This document shows positions 49,123 to 60,416 of a stretch of DNA of 64,000 nucleotides, in pieces. The stretch's first letter is position 1, and the number at the start of each line of letters is the position of its first letter. The translations under genes and the position numbers were made by a program. The notes under the pieces are model-generated. The model was given only the letters and a program-made list of their open reading frames with translations. It was not told where the DNA came from and did not search any database. The DNA comes from Diplolepis rosae (lineage: Eukaryota; Arthropoda; Insecta; Hymenoptera; Diplolepididae), in NCBI GenBank assembly GCA_030998225.1, contig JAPYXD010000742.1, forward strand, positions 1,674,001-1,738,000. Reading direction: 5' to 3'.

Positions 49123-49473
49123 AAAATAAAAATACAAATTACAGATATTTTTGATTTTTATTTATGACGAGAAAACCATGATTTAAGGCAAAATTGTGTA
49201 AATGTAATTAAAGAGTGAGTTGATATCAACATAACTTCTCACTCTTGAATTAAATTTTCACAATTTTGCGCTAAATCTTCAATTTCCTTTTAATTTTATT
49301 TGAATATATTCTTTGTAACACATTTAAAGAACCTACATATGCATGTATATGCACTAACACGTGCACACATAATGGTAGTTCATGCGCAGTGCTGTACGCG
49401 GCGCTAGTTGCTAACGGTCCACCACCTTTCCATTAGGTTTGCACGGCCTGGTGATAGTGTTCTGAGTCGGTTA
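49123..49473. other. Intergenic DNA left of the P-like element
   Basis: No gene. It ends with the target duplication gtcggtta (49466-49473) and includes the second copy of the 'gtacgcggcgctagttg' repeat. Confidence 0.4.
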
Positions 49474-49714
49474 CATGGAGGAGTATAAGGAGACGTATCT
49501 TAGGCTGGGGAACTCGACTTGGATTCGTCGTGGTTTTCCGGAATAATTCGTGGAGTAGGGAAATAGAATAATTTTGCTGAATCGAATTTCAGCGCCTCTG
49601 CTGGACAGAATCTGACTTGTTTTCCGGCTTTTTCTGTTTTCACACATAACCACCAATTTGAATGTTGACACTTTCGTGGGTTTTCGGTCCATTTTATTTG
49701 AAAAGTCGTAGAGA

Positions 49715-51507
49715 ATGAAGTGTTTTATTCCCGGCTGTGACTCTACCACTGAATTAAAATCTAATTTTCGGAAAAATGGGGGAAGAAGCCACTTTTTTCG
49801 TGCACCAAGAACGGTAAGTAATCCAAACCTGATTTGCAATATTTGTAACTATAACTTTATTTTAACTGTAATCTTTGATGCAGATTTTATCTAACTTTTA
49901 TTGAAATTAAATTTCTAATTAAGTACTTCAACATGTTTTCAATGAATAACATTCATTTACTTTCGTGTAGTGTAAAGTATGTATTCCTTATTTATTGGCA
50001 AACATTTTTTATAAATAAAACTTATTTTAAAATATTTCGTTGACAGGAAGAGAAGCTTCAAATTTGGCAGAATGCAATATCTGCATCTGCGTGTGGACCA
50101 GGAAAGAAGTCACTAAAAAGTACTGATGTCTTGTGTCATCTGCACTTCAAGCATGAAGATATTTGGTGGAACTATCCTGAGTGCAAAATGCCTGATGGAA
50201 CATATTTCTCCATGGAAAGGAAAAAACCAGCGTTGAAGGCAAATGTAGTGCCGTCTATTTTTCCAAAAAAGGTACTGGAATACGCACACTTCCTAGGAGA
50301 AAGAAAGGTACCTGATAACGTGAAACATTCACAGAAAGAAAGTGGTACGTTTTTACAACAACCTTCAACTGATTGCCCTCTTTCTTTGCATGGCTTGAAT
50401 AAGTCTTCCTCAAAAGTGGATGGTGATCCAAATTATTTTTTTAAGCATGTGCACATTTTGAAACTCAAACTATTTCACAAGTTTCTGCTAAAGAAAAATG
50501 TGAAAAGACTAAAGTAGAGGAGAAAGTCAAATTTATAAAAGTGTGTGAAGAATCAAACCATGATCCCAACAGCGTACCTCTGCCTCGCTCTGGAGTCTGG
50601 TTGTCAAATGTCGTAAATACTCCAGCTTTTCAATGTATAATGTGGTCTCTTTGGTCAGACGATGCTTCAAAAGTCAAGAAACAAATTGTGCTCAAACCAG
50701 ATATGATAATTAGTGTAAGTAGTATATTTTGAAATATCGGTCATTTCTGCTCATTAATTCGAAAAAATTATAACTTATAAATTTTTAAAATTTCTTATTG
50801 AATATTCAATTCCATTGTAGCGCTTAGTCATTTCAAGGAAAATTTGTTTTCAGATTTACGCAGAAGGAAAGCATGTCAATGTACCTAGGCTTGGCAAAGC
50901 AGAAACAGTAGATGATCTTCGAAAAATCATTTCTGCAGTAGACAAAAATATCGTTCCTTGCAGAAAAGCTACACACACGACAAGGTATTAATAAGTGTGA
51001 TCAGTGTATATTATAGAAGTAAAAACAATTATTTAGTGAAAAATAAATTAAATGTATCCATTGCATGATAATCCTCATAAATTAATCCCCTTTTTAATAA
51101 ACTTTCATCATTTGCAGCGCGCTCAACTGTCCAGGATATGCTTGGAAGAATGAAGTACGAGCGGGTCCTCAAAGTTGGAGGTGTGAGCACTGTTGCAAGT
51201 TGCGAAAGTCAGCTTTGCGAAAAGTGCAGTCTGCAGAAAAACTAAAGAGCATGAGGAAAAAAATGAAGAGCGTAGGATTAGTGTGTTATATGCTGAAAAG
51301 AAAATCAAGAAGACTCAAAGCTCAGGTTCTTTTCTTCGTCTTTTTTTGTGCAATAATAATAATAATAATAGTATGTATTTGCATATATATATGTTTTCAT
51401 ATTTTATTTAGGTTACGAAATTCAAGACGCAGGTTAGACGTCTTCAGGATCAATGTGCACAATCGGACCAAAAAGTACTTCAAGACGCATGCTCTAAGCA
51501 TAAATAA
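49715..51507 (+). pseudogene. THAP-domain protein gene, five exons, one frameshift in a T run
   Basis: Likely a sequence-specific DNA-binding protein of the P-like element. Exons: 49715-49813, 50047-50714, 50854-50984, 51118-51325, 51412-51507; all junctions are GT-AG (the 51326 donor is weak) and phases agree. Exons 1-2 encode a THAP C2CH finger: MKCFIPGC, HFFRAPRT, W, LCHLHF, ending VVPSIFP (the AVPTIF-like box). Then come a linker, a module of about 100 residues shared with the minus-strand gene (PLPRSGVW...VKKQIV...DLRKIISAVDKNIV), a C-x2-C motif (SWRCEHCCKLRK) and a basic/coiled-coil tail (RRLKAQVTKF, VRRLQDQ). Total about 400 residues. A run of seven T at 50436-50442 breaks the frame; one base of difference there would keep it open, so this may be a mutation or an assembly error. 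No catalytic domain. Confidence 0.75.
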
Positions 51508-51848
51508 TTTATTTGATATAAAACATATTTTTTGTGTTGACATTATTTATTGTCTAAGCAAAGTCACTCAAAATTCCCATACATTAAAAAGAAATTATAT
51601 ATATTTACAAATTTTATTCTATATACATATTTCAACGTAAATTAACGTTAAATTAATAAACTTATGATTATAGGCCCAGTGAAACGTTTTCGGCACTCCT
51701 AATCAATTTAATTCACAAATTAAATTGCGTGTACAATTTCCACGACGTTTGAGAATCTTCTCCACTAAAATATTACACTTCATCAGAATTCTTATCCAGC
51801 GTTACAACAAAAATTATTAAACACATTGTGAGTAGCGCAAATTATTTT

Positions 51849-52166
51849 TTAAATAGCCATTTTGTCAACAGCTTGTAAAAGTTCAATTAATTCCGGTAAA
51901 TTTTTGATTCGTTTTCCCCGATACAATGAAACAATTTTGTCATCAACAAACACTTTTACATACCTATTGCGAAATACAGCAATTCGTTTCTTAACGCAGC
52001 AAGAAGTTTCCACTTTTTGGAACCCAAAGAATTTATTATTACCTTTTACGAAACCCCATTGTGGCGAGGGTAATTCTATTTCATGCAGTGATTCTTGAAA
52101 GCTTTTAAATATCTGATCCTTTCTGCATTTACTGCTCTTCTTCCGTTTTTCCAATTTCGTACTCAT
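51849..52166 (-). CDS. 105-residue protein sharing a module with the THAP protein
   Basis: Function unknown. The start ATG at 52166 is followed by a Lys-rich N-terminus (KLEKRKKSSKCRKDQ), then LPSPQWGF, FFGFQKVE, VKKRIAVFRNRYVKVFV, and DLPEL-like NLPELIELLQAVDKMAI. The last 75 residues align in order with the middle module of the convergent THAP gene: P.P..G, VKK.I, 'Y..GK....', then (D/E)L...(I/L)..AVDK. It is intact, inside the same inverted termini, and converges on the THAP gene with about 340 bp between. It could be a separate accessory or regulatory protein, or the last exon of a longer minus-strand gene, since the right terminus leaves about 450 bp upstream. Confidence 0.65.
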   Translation of the reverse strand: MSTKLEKRKKSSKCRKDQIFKSFQESLHEIELPSPQWGFVKGNNKFFGFQKVETSCCVKKRIAVFRNRYVKVFVDDKIVSLYRGKRIKNLPELIELLQAVDKMAI

Positions 52167-52632
52167 ATCTACAAATTAAAAATCTATTGTAAGAACATGC
52201 ATTATGTACGTTTTAACAAATTGAATTTAAAAATAATATTAAAAATTAGAAACAAAAATAACTTTTTGAATCAAACGCATTTTACATAACTATCGACCGC
52301 ATTTATAACCAAACATATATAAATTTTAAAGGCAGTTACTTACTTTATTTTATTTTTCGATTTTTTACACTTTCATTATTTCTTTCTTCTCTTTCTTATT
52401 TAATTGTTGTCCTCTTTATCTTATTCTATGCAGTAATACAAGAAATTCATAACCTCAGTCTGTCACGCGAACGTTTGTTATTAATTGCTATTAATGCGCA
52501 GTACGGCCACAGTAGCGCTGGAGTTCGATTCAGCAAAATTATTCTATTTCCCGACTCCACGAATTATTCCGGAAAACCCCGACGTGACGAATGGCTTTGA
52601 TACGTCTCCTTATACTCCTCCATGGTCGGTTA

Positions 52633-54517
52633 TATTACATTGAGAACGGCAACGAGAATGAGAATATTACCGAGAATATAACCGACAGATAAATTCTCTT
52701 AGAATTTATGAGAATTTTCTCATTTTGACTTTTTAAAAGTTTTAAACAATCAGAATCAATTATTTATTGCGTATAAAATTATAGTTCAATATTTCAAACA
52801 TATTCTCATTGTATATGATAAGCATCTGTCGAAATTTTATAAATATAATCACAAGACGTCGTTTGCCTGTTGCCGGTGGTTGCCGGGTCTGCAAGTACTT
52901 ATCACGAAAAGTTGATTCTAATGAGACTGAATGAGACGAAGCGAAGAATAAGAGTGCATGTTATATTATTATCAAATGCAATGGAAACATTAGTTTCTTT
53001 AATTAGAATACACTACCGGTCAAAATTGGGGGACCACGTGTTTTTCGATGATTACTTAAATTATCTTAATTTTAATTTTGTGAGTGATGAAATTTGCTCT
53101 CATTATGAATTGAGTGCCATCAAAATTCTTTATAAAATGAGTCCAGAATGAAGTTAAATTGTTAAATTTTGAAGAAGGTATTGCAAAAAAAGTCTAAATT
53201 TCAATGTTTTCTTAAATTTTAAAAAATTCAAAATAATCAACATTTATTAAGGTTCTTGGGCTTATTTTAAAGCTAAGATTCTTCCAAATCGCAGTAAATT
53301 GTCATTATAAATTTCTAATTTTTTTCTTGCATTGTGCAGAGTTAAAATTGTAACAAAAACGAAGGGAAAATTCGAAAACATTTCATCTACAGGGAAATCA
53401 TAATAAAAATCATATAATTATATGTTTGAAAAGAGTACTACAGAAAATTCATGATTATATGTTTTATATACCTTATGAAAATGTTTATCTTAGCAAAAGC
53501 AATATTGGAATTTTTCCAATTTTTTTATTTGAACTTTAACCTAGTGCACTGTGCAAGAAAAAAATTATAGGATTTCCATGAATCATGGCTTATTCTTATG
53601 GGGAAAAGATTCTCTACAACTCTACTGTTTCCAATTTTAAAAGTACAGTTTTCTGTTATTACAAGCATTGAAGCAATTTTTCAAAAAGTATTGTTTTTCA
53701 AAATAGCTATATTTTAAAATTTTGCACTTATTTTCAAACTGGGAAACAGTATGGTTATATAGAATATTTTCCCTGGTAAAATAGGCCATGATGTATGAAA
53801 ATTCAATTATTTTCAAAAAATTCATAAGAAGGTTTAGTAAGGAAAGATTCTATTACAACAAATAATGTTAAAAGTATTGTTATTCGTGATTTTTAAATTT
53901 TCTCCATAAGGAATCATTTTTTTGTTTTATATGAAACGACTAATGATATCATTTCCAGTCTCAAAATCATAAAAGAACTTTTTTATTCAGAGACCTGTTT
54001 CTTGGTACGATTACTACCTTAATGATAATATGGTTGCCTCATATTTTTCGACAACGATGGGTACATATAATTAGGAATAAGTAGAATATAGAATAGGTAG
54101 AGAATAGGTATAAGTGGTATCAATATTTATTTACTAAACTTGCATTCTCAAAAGTTTTTATACTACAATTTAAGCGTTTATGAAGGTCAAATGTTAAATT
54201 TTTTTTTTAAATGTAGCTTAAGCTACATTATTCTATATTTTATATGCTAAGTCTTAAAAAGTTGAACAGTACTGAGGAAAATGAAAACAAAAGGCTGAAA
54301 ATGATTACTGCGATTCTCAAGCTCATTAAATTAATGTGTTTTACATAATTAAAATATAATAACGTTCTATTTTGTTCTAATAAAAATTGTTTAAAGAATT
54401 CCATGCAAATAAGACGTTTAATTTACTGAAGAAATTAATATAATTCATTGAAATTTTTATAATTATAGAGATAATTTTAATTTAAAATCTTTAGTATTAA
54501 ATTCAAAGTGAACATAA
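52633..54517. other. AT-rich DNA with a truncated Tc1-type MITE end and one hairpin
   Basis: At 53011 the Tc1-type terminus CACTACCGGTCAAAATT follows TA, but no matching right end was found. About 53318-53345 and 53545-53568 are inverted copies (ttttttcttgca..gtgcag..agttaaa), probably a hairpin of about 250 bp. No gene is supported. Confidence 0.45.
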
Positions 54518-55360
54518 TGTTACGTCACAAGTACGCAAATATACCTACTTTGATCGAAGATTCCTCGTTTTAAGTTAGGATCGAATGATCCTCGCTTAGG
54601 GATGAGGATAAGTCAATGAAAGACACAATGATTATGAAAATAATACAAATTGAATTTATTTATTTGATTTAAAAGTCACTATACACATTTGTGAACACAA
54701 TTCATATATAAATGTAGGCACAGGCTGGTTGGTACGTGGGTGAGAAAGAGACAAAGAATAAAGATAGAGAGAGAGAGAGGTTCGGTACCTTTAAGTTGAG
54801 GGTTAATCCACACGGGAGTGAGTAGTAAGTACTGGTTCCCCACAGGTGTAGTCCAAGTGTGTGAGAGAGACGGAGTTATAGGCCGCACAGGTATATTCCG
54901 TAAAGGGCGGTGATCCAAATTTATGACACTGTTCGAAGATCTTTACAAAGATCTATACAAGTCCACGATGACTTTTACGACTCCCGAACTTGGATTTTAA
55001 ATTGTCTCGGTCGAATTTTATTAATCTCAAACTCAGAGATTTTCGAAGTTAAATTGAATTGCCGCACTGGACTATTGTCGCGAGACCGGTTATAAATCCG
55101 AAGGAAAATTTAAGTGTCGAACTAGACGAAGTATTTACTGACTGCTTGCTCTTGGTGTGGGCCTCTTTTATATTTTTTCATACAAATTGACGGTCAGCGA
55201 AAATCGTGACGTAGTCATATCTTCTTAGAGGAGAAAGGGCCCTATACTGCTCCTCACTTCCCCTACTCCCTATACCCCTTTGTCGATTTTCTCATAGATT
55301 TCTTAACTCAATCCAGCCTGTGTGTAATATATACATTCAAATACGTCGCGGGACGTGACA
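54518..55360 (-). mobile_element. 3' LTR of the gypsy element
   Basis: On the plus strand it runs from TGTTACGTCA to GACGTGACA, that is TGTCACGTC...TGACGTAACA on the coding strand, with TG...CA ends. Next to it (55361 on) the minus strand has a polypurine tract GAGGGGGGAGG, where plus-strand synthesis would be primed. It contains a short (GA)n tract near 54761. It is related to the probable solo LTR at 911-1779. Confidence 0.85.
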
Positions 55361-55371
55361 CCTCCCCCCTC
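55361..55371 (-). other. Polypurine tract
   Basis: The plus strand reads cctcccccctc, so the coding strand has an 11-purine run immediately before the LTR. This position and composition are diagnostic of the gypsy plus-strand primer. Confidence 0.8.
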
Positions 55372-55508
55372 AGTTCGAGCGCGGGGAGTTAACGATCCGC
55401 GATCGAAACTTCGGTAGAAGAATACATTTTTAATCCAAGATGCTTACTCAATCAAGTACATATTTTCAATTTAATTTACCAATTTATAAAATAAAAATTT
55501 TGTTTATA

Positions 55509-56677
55509 GGGTAAATGTACCAATTACTGCGGATCTAAAATCAAGACGGCTTTTAAAGTTAAAAAAAAAGATTTTGAGATGAAAAAGTCGTCGCGAATTA
55601 ATTTTTAAAGCAGTATTTGGTATTAAGTAAGTAGCATGCAGTCCTTAAACCCTGAAAAGAAACCAGATTTACTTAAAAAATGCGAATCTAAAAAAAATGT
55701 TCCATGTAGGTATTACTGCGGGTTTGCATGAATTACTGCGCACCAACTACTGCGGAATCCCCAATTACTGCGCTCCAACTACTGCGGAAACCCAAATTTC
55801 TGCGCGCGTAATACTGACATATTATTTCTAGTGAACTTACAATTAATTTATGAGTGTTGAACATTTTATTTCAACTCAATTATAAAAAGCAAACACGACG
55901 AACCATTCTTAACAAATTAAGATTAATAATTTTATTAATTTTATTTAATTTAACTTAAAATTATATCACTTGAGTTCCTCCTGCATCTTTAGTAACGATT
56001 AAGGAGTGTTGAACATTTTATTTAAACTAAATTATAAAAAGTGAACATGAAGCATTTTTAACAAATTAAGATTAAATAATATTATAACTTTTATTTAATT
56101 TACCTTAAAATTATATTACTTGACTTCCTCTTGCCTCATTAGCAACGATTTTGGAGTTTTCAACATTTTGTTTAATCTCAATTATAAAAAGTAAGCATTA
56201 CGAAGCATTTGTAATAAATTGAAAGGTTATGCAGTGACGCCTGACAGATCGCAGTAATTCATACACCTATGAAAATCATGTACCAAATACTGTTTTGGTA
56301 AAAAAATGATTAAAAAACGTATTTTTTGTTATTTTGCATAAATATTTAGAAAAATAAGATACTTACTTTGCAAAAAATAATATCACAATAAATATTTTAT
56401 TTTCAGAAACGGAATTATAACAAGTTTTTCAGAACGTGTTCATGGCCTGTCAACAAATCTAAGCATTAAAACTATGGGAATCGGGAACATGAGAGTTTCA
56501 AATTGCAATCAATTAGCTACAAATATCGTAACTATTGATAATTCGTTGATACTTGGATTAGAAATTAATTGTTTTTAATTGTTCTGTAGCGTTATATATC
56601 TTTAAAACATTGTATATCATTAGTTTTATTTGAAACCGCAGTAACTGGGGCATCCACAGTAATACCCACACTTACCC
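55509..56677. mobile_element. About 1.17 kb element with 'ATTACTGCG' repeats at its ends
   Basis: It begins GGGTAAATGTACCAATTACT and ends with the complement type (AGTAATACCCACACTTACCC), with TA on both outer sides. Near the left end 'attactgcg' or 'actactgcg' occurs about six times; complements (cgcagtaa, cacagtaat) occur at the right end and at about 56250. The interior has three related copies of 'gaacattttatt.aa.ct.aattataaaaag' (near 55860, 56010 and 56160). No gene. It sits in the 3' non-coding part of the gypsy element. Confidence 0.55.
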
Positions 56678-58121
56678 TACATAATTATAGGAATTGACAT
56701 TTTAAATTATTGTTGCGAATTAAAAATTTATAACAAGTTTTACATAAATGCATAGTAATAACGGAGGATACAAGTCTGGAAATATTACAATCATTGATTA
56801 CATATAGTATAGTGGTGATTAGGTAATTTAACAATTTTTTCTTTGATTGATAATAACTATTTAAACTTACAACATGATGATTGTTGATAAAAAGAAGATT
56901 AAAAATTGTAAAATTTCATCGATTAGATATAAAATAGTAAAGAGCAATTTACAAGTATTACGATGGTTGATGTATACATTAGTAAAAAGAGAAATTGACA
57001 TATATAATATTAATAATACAGATTAAAAATGATATTTAGATCGTTGATAACATATATTAATTAATAGACGTTGTAACTTGGTACATTGAAGAGAAAAAAC
57101 TTGGATAAGTCTAAAATTGATTTCTTCAAAACATGGCATAGCTATTGCTTATTATTACTTTTACATGTTTCTAAAAATTAATTTCATGAACTTCAATTTC
57201 ATTGGTGTATTATTAAATGAATAAAATAATCATAAGAAAAACAATTTTACATAATCACAGGGTAATAGATTTTCCTACAATTCTTGTACTTTTAATTGTT
57301 TTTCTAATCTTTCTTGTAAAATTAATAGAGTTATTTGTGCATGAAACATATGAAGAATAGTAATTATTCATTTTGTTATTGTTGCGCATTAATTTCTATT
57401 GGAAAAGCAATTTTGACATTAACAATTTTGTAACGCCATCGCATAGTATACATTTACAGACTCAATATTTGTAGAAACTGTTCTTCCAATAGAATGGGAA
57501 TCAAGAAAAGTTCCCTTGATGGAAGAAAATCAAAATTGAAATTATATTTATGATGGCACCAATTATGAAGTGCTTATTTATTCTTGTCATAAAAAGTCTT
57601 TTCTTTCATCCAAAAAAGAAGAAAAATACAAATATTTCTATATTTTTCTTTAAGTGATAAAATATAATGTTGACTCGAATGAAAACTAGCATTTGTCTTT
57701 ATAAAAAGGTTATTAGTTTGTTTTTTGAAAGGTTGGTGAAAAAAATAAAATTGATTAAATTAAATGCAAAGAAATTACACATAAGAATTTTAATGAAATA
57801 TAATTTCTTTGTGGTGATATTAGATTATTAGTATTTGCTGAACAGAAGAGAAAAGTTAAACATTTTTGATTAATTTGATAGATACTTGCTAGTTTGAGAA
57901 GTTTAATTTACTCTGAAAAAAAAAGACACGAAATATATTGAAATTTTTTTATTGTTATTTGAAGGTACAGTGAGCTTCTCGAATCTCTGAAATAGAAAAA
58001 ATAAGATTAGAATAAAATTTCAAAATATCTTTTGTTTAAAACATTTCCTGGTTCAGTTATTCTAAACACTGGTTTTATGCAAAGTTTATATTATTTTAGG
58101 TTTGGATTCAAATTCAGTTAA
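56678..58121 (-). other. Gypsy 3' non-coding region
   Basis: Between the integrase stop and the inserted element no envelope-like or other frame is visible in any reading direction; the sequence is AT-rich with many stops. Confidence 0.5.
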
Positions 58122-60407
58122 TCAATTTTGTATATTCATGTGCGATCTTTTTATTTGATTCATGTGAACTACTGTCGGTTTTCCTTTTACGTTGATTTTT
58201 ACATTTCCTTTGCCTAGTACATCTAAAACTTCGTGAGGTCCTATGTATTGATTATCCAGCTTTTTAATTTTTCCTCCTTTTAATAAAAATACGTTGTCTC
58301 CAATTTTTACTTCTAAAGGATTTATTTTTTTATCATAATATATTTTCGATTTTTCTTTTGCTGAAATAAGATTCTCTCTTGCTTGTGTTCGCATTTCGTG
58401 TAGTTGTGTTACGAAATTAATTAAATAATCATCATACGTTTGTAATTTTTCTTGTCGTGATAAAGGTTCACTGTAAGGTTCACGAGCCAGTTTACCAAAA
58501 ACCAATTCATAGGGTGTGCATTTTGTGCCTTCATGTACACTAGTATTATACGAGAACATTGCTAGTTCAAGCCAATCATCCCATTCTGAATTTTTTGCAA
58601 CAAATTGTTTGAGATATTCTCCTAAAACATGATCTGAACGTTCTAATGACCCGTTTGATTGAGGGTAAAAAGCTGTGGTGCGAAATTGTTCAATTCTAAA
58701 ACGTTTTGCCAATCTTTTTAATAAATTACTTAAAAAATCTCTGCCTTGGTCAGTAAGTACTCCTTTTGGTGATCCAAATATGCAAATAAATTTTTTCACA
58801 AAAGCATCTGCTATTGTACTAGCTTGGTGATTAGGAAGAGGTATTGCTAAAGAATATTTGGTAAAATTGTCTTGTATCGTTAGAATATATAAGTTACCAG
58901 ATTTTGTTTCAGGTAGTGGACCAACAATGTCCATTGATATTTTTTCAAAAGCAGTAGTGGGTGTGTCTGTGATTACCATAGGATTTTTTGTTTTGACTCT
59001 GATTAATTTTCTCAGTTGAGATTGTAAACAGTTTTGAATATATTTTTGAATGTCTACTTTCATATTTTCCCAAAAAAATTTTTGGCTAATTCGGCTATAA
59101 GTTTTTGTAACGTCTTTATGGCCTCCTAATGCCGAAGAATGAGCTTCTTCAATTAAATGAGTTCGTTGTTCCTTTGTTGGATATTGCGTTATTCCATTGC
59201 AAACTATAATTTTTGTAGTTGAATTTGAAAAAATTGAATTGAAAATTGATTTCACTTCTTCCCAAGGTATATGATTAATTCTGAAAGTTTTTGAAATACT
59301 AATTGATCGTAATTTAAATTTTTGAGATAATTCATGTAATGAGTGAATTGATAATTTCATATTATTTAAAGTTTCTGATAAATTGTCCTTAGTTTCTTCT
59401 TCAATTGGAAGTGCAAAATGGTAGTAGTTTCCTTTTTTAATCTCTTTTGCTATTCCCTTTTGTAAATTTTTAAATTTTGGTAATGTTTCACGTTTTTCTA
59501 AAGTTTTTGATCCGTTGTCGCGAGGAGTTCCATTTGTTGCAACAAAGTATGCATAATTATCTTTTCGCATAGTTAATTGATCGCGACATTCAACTAAATT
59601 TTTCCTTGTTATAATTTTTTCTGTTTGAGAGTTTATATGAGGAGGTTCTGGGGGTGGACGATTATAATTATCATGATCTTTATCGATTTTTTCACAATTT
59701 ATTTGAGATCTTCGGTTTAATCTCAAATTTTCTTCAAAATAAGGCTCTTCAAATTCTTCTTCCAATTTTTCTTCTTGGTTTTCTTCAAACTTCTCTTCAA
59801 AATTTTCCTCAAGATTGTCTTCAAAATTTTCTTCAAAATTCTGTTCGAAATTCTTTTCAAAATCGTCTTCAAGATCATCTGCAAAATTCTCTTCCCAATT
59901 TTCTTCATAATTTTCTCCGTCATTTCCTTCGTGTGAGGTTTCAATGTCGTTGATTTCATCTTCTGAGGTTGAGAAATAATTTTCACTTTCTTCACTTTCA
60001 AATTCATTAATATTTTTTTGCTTTTTGGCATTCTTCTTTTTTCTGTTTCTTGCTTGAGCTTGTTTTAAATAATCTGAATAATCAGGATCAGAGTCGGAAT
60101 CTGATTCTACTTTTGTTCGGCTTCCCATTTGCATATTTATTTCTGATAATTCGTTTTCAAATATTTGTTTTCTTGGCCTACCTCTCTTTCTTTTTGTTTG
60201 AGAGGGAATATTTTTCAAATTTGTAAGTAGATTTTTTCTTGGCCTACCTCGTGATTTTTTCACAAGAGGTTTAGAAGAAAAATTTTCGTCTAATTTTTCT
60301 TGAGTTTCATTTTGATTCATATTTTTTGCTTTATCTTGCTCTATTCTCTTTTGAGCTCTTGTAGTAATAGTTTTCCATGATAAATTTTCGTCTTTTTTGG
60401 AAAACAT
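58122..60407 (-). pseudogene. Gypsy pol, integrase part with AT-hook and acidic segment
   Basis: Open for 761 codons on the minus strand; the first Met lies just after a TTAA insertion site, and the true frame continues upstream beyond it. Residues about 52-58 and 74-80 are AT-hook motifs (RGRPRK twice). About 165-230 is a strongly acidic stretch of repeated NFEE/NLEE units. Further on is the integrase: HLIEEAHSSALGGH (zinc His pair; in the following NCLQSQ the second expected Cys is Ser), MDIVGPLP (Asp 1), LTDQGRDF (Asp 2), SNGSLERSDHVLGEYL (Glu), then a C-terminal domain IGDNVFLL...QYIGPHEVLDV. DNA-joining residues are all present. The AT-hook/acidic segment between RNase H and integrase is unusual for gypsy pol. 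Confidence 0.85.
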
Positions 60408-60416
60408 TGGACTTAA

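Larger units (their letters stand above)
49474..52624. mobile_element. P-superfamily-like transposon, 3.15 kb, two opposing genes
   Basis: It starts CATGGAGGAGTATAAGGAGA and ends with the complement. The inverted termini stay recognisable for about 140 bp, including 'gaataattcgtggag' and 'aatagaataattttgctgaa'. A perfect 8 bp duplication gtcggtta flanks it (49466-49473 and 52625-52632). CATG ends plus 8 bp duplication fit the P superfamily. It encodes a THAP-domain protein on the plus strand and a short protein on the minus strand. No GTP-binding or RNase H-like transposase core was found, so it may be a non-autonomous derivative. It shares end motifs with the P-type MITEs at 32.4-33.8 kb. 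Confidence 0.85.

Noticed and set aside
54679..55095. Short frames in the gypsy LTR
   Set aside because: Chance frames within the LTR; no start context or family match.
55361..58121. Envelope gene downstream of gypsy pol
   Set aside because: No frame with a signal peptide, membrane segment or useful length was seen on the minus strand; the region is non-coding and holds a MITE.
59654..60031. Frames opposite and out of phase with the acidic region of gypsy pol
   Set aside because: They arise from the repetitive GAA-rich codons of the acidic stretch; the long pol frame explains the sequence.
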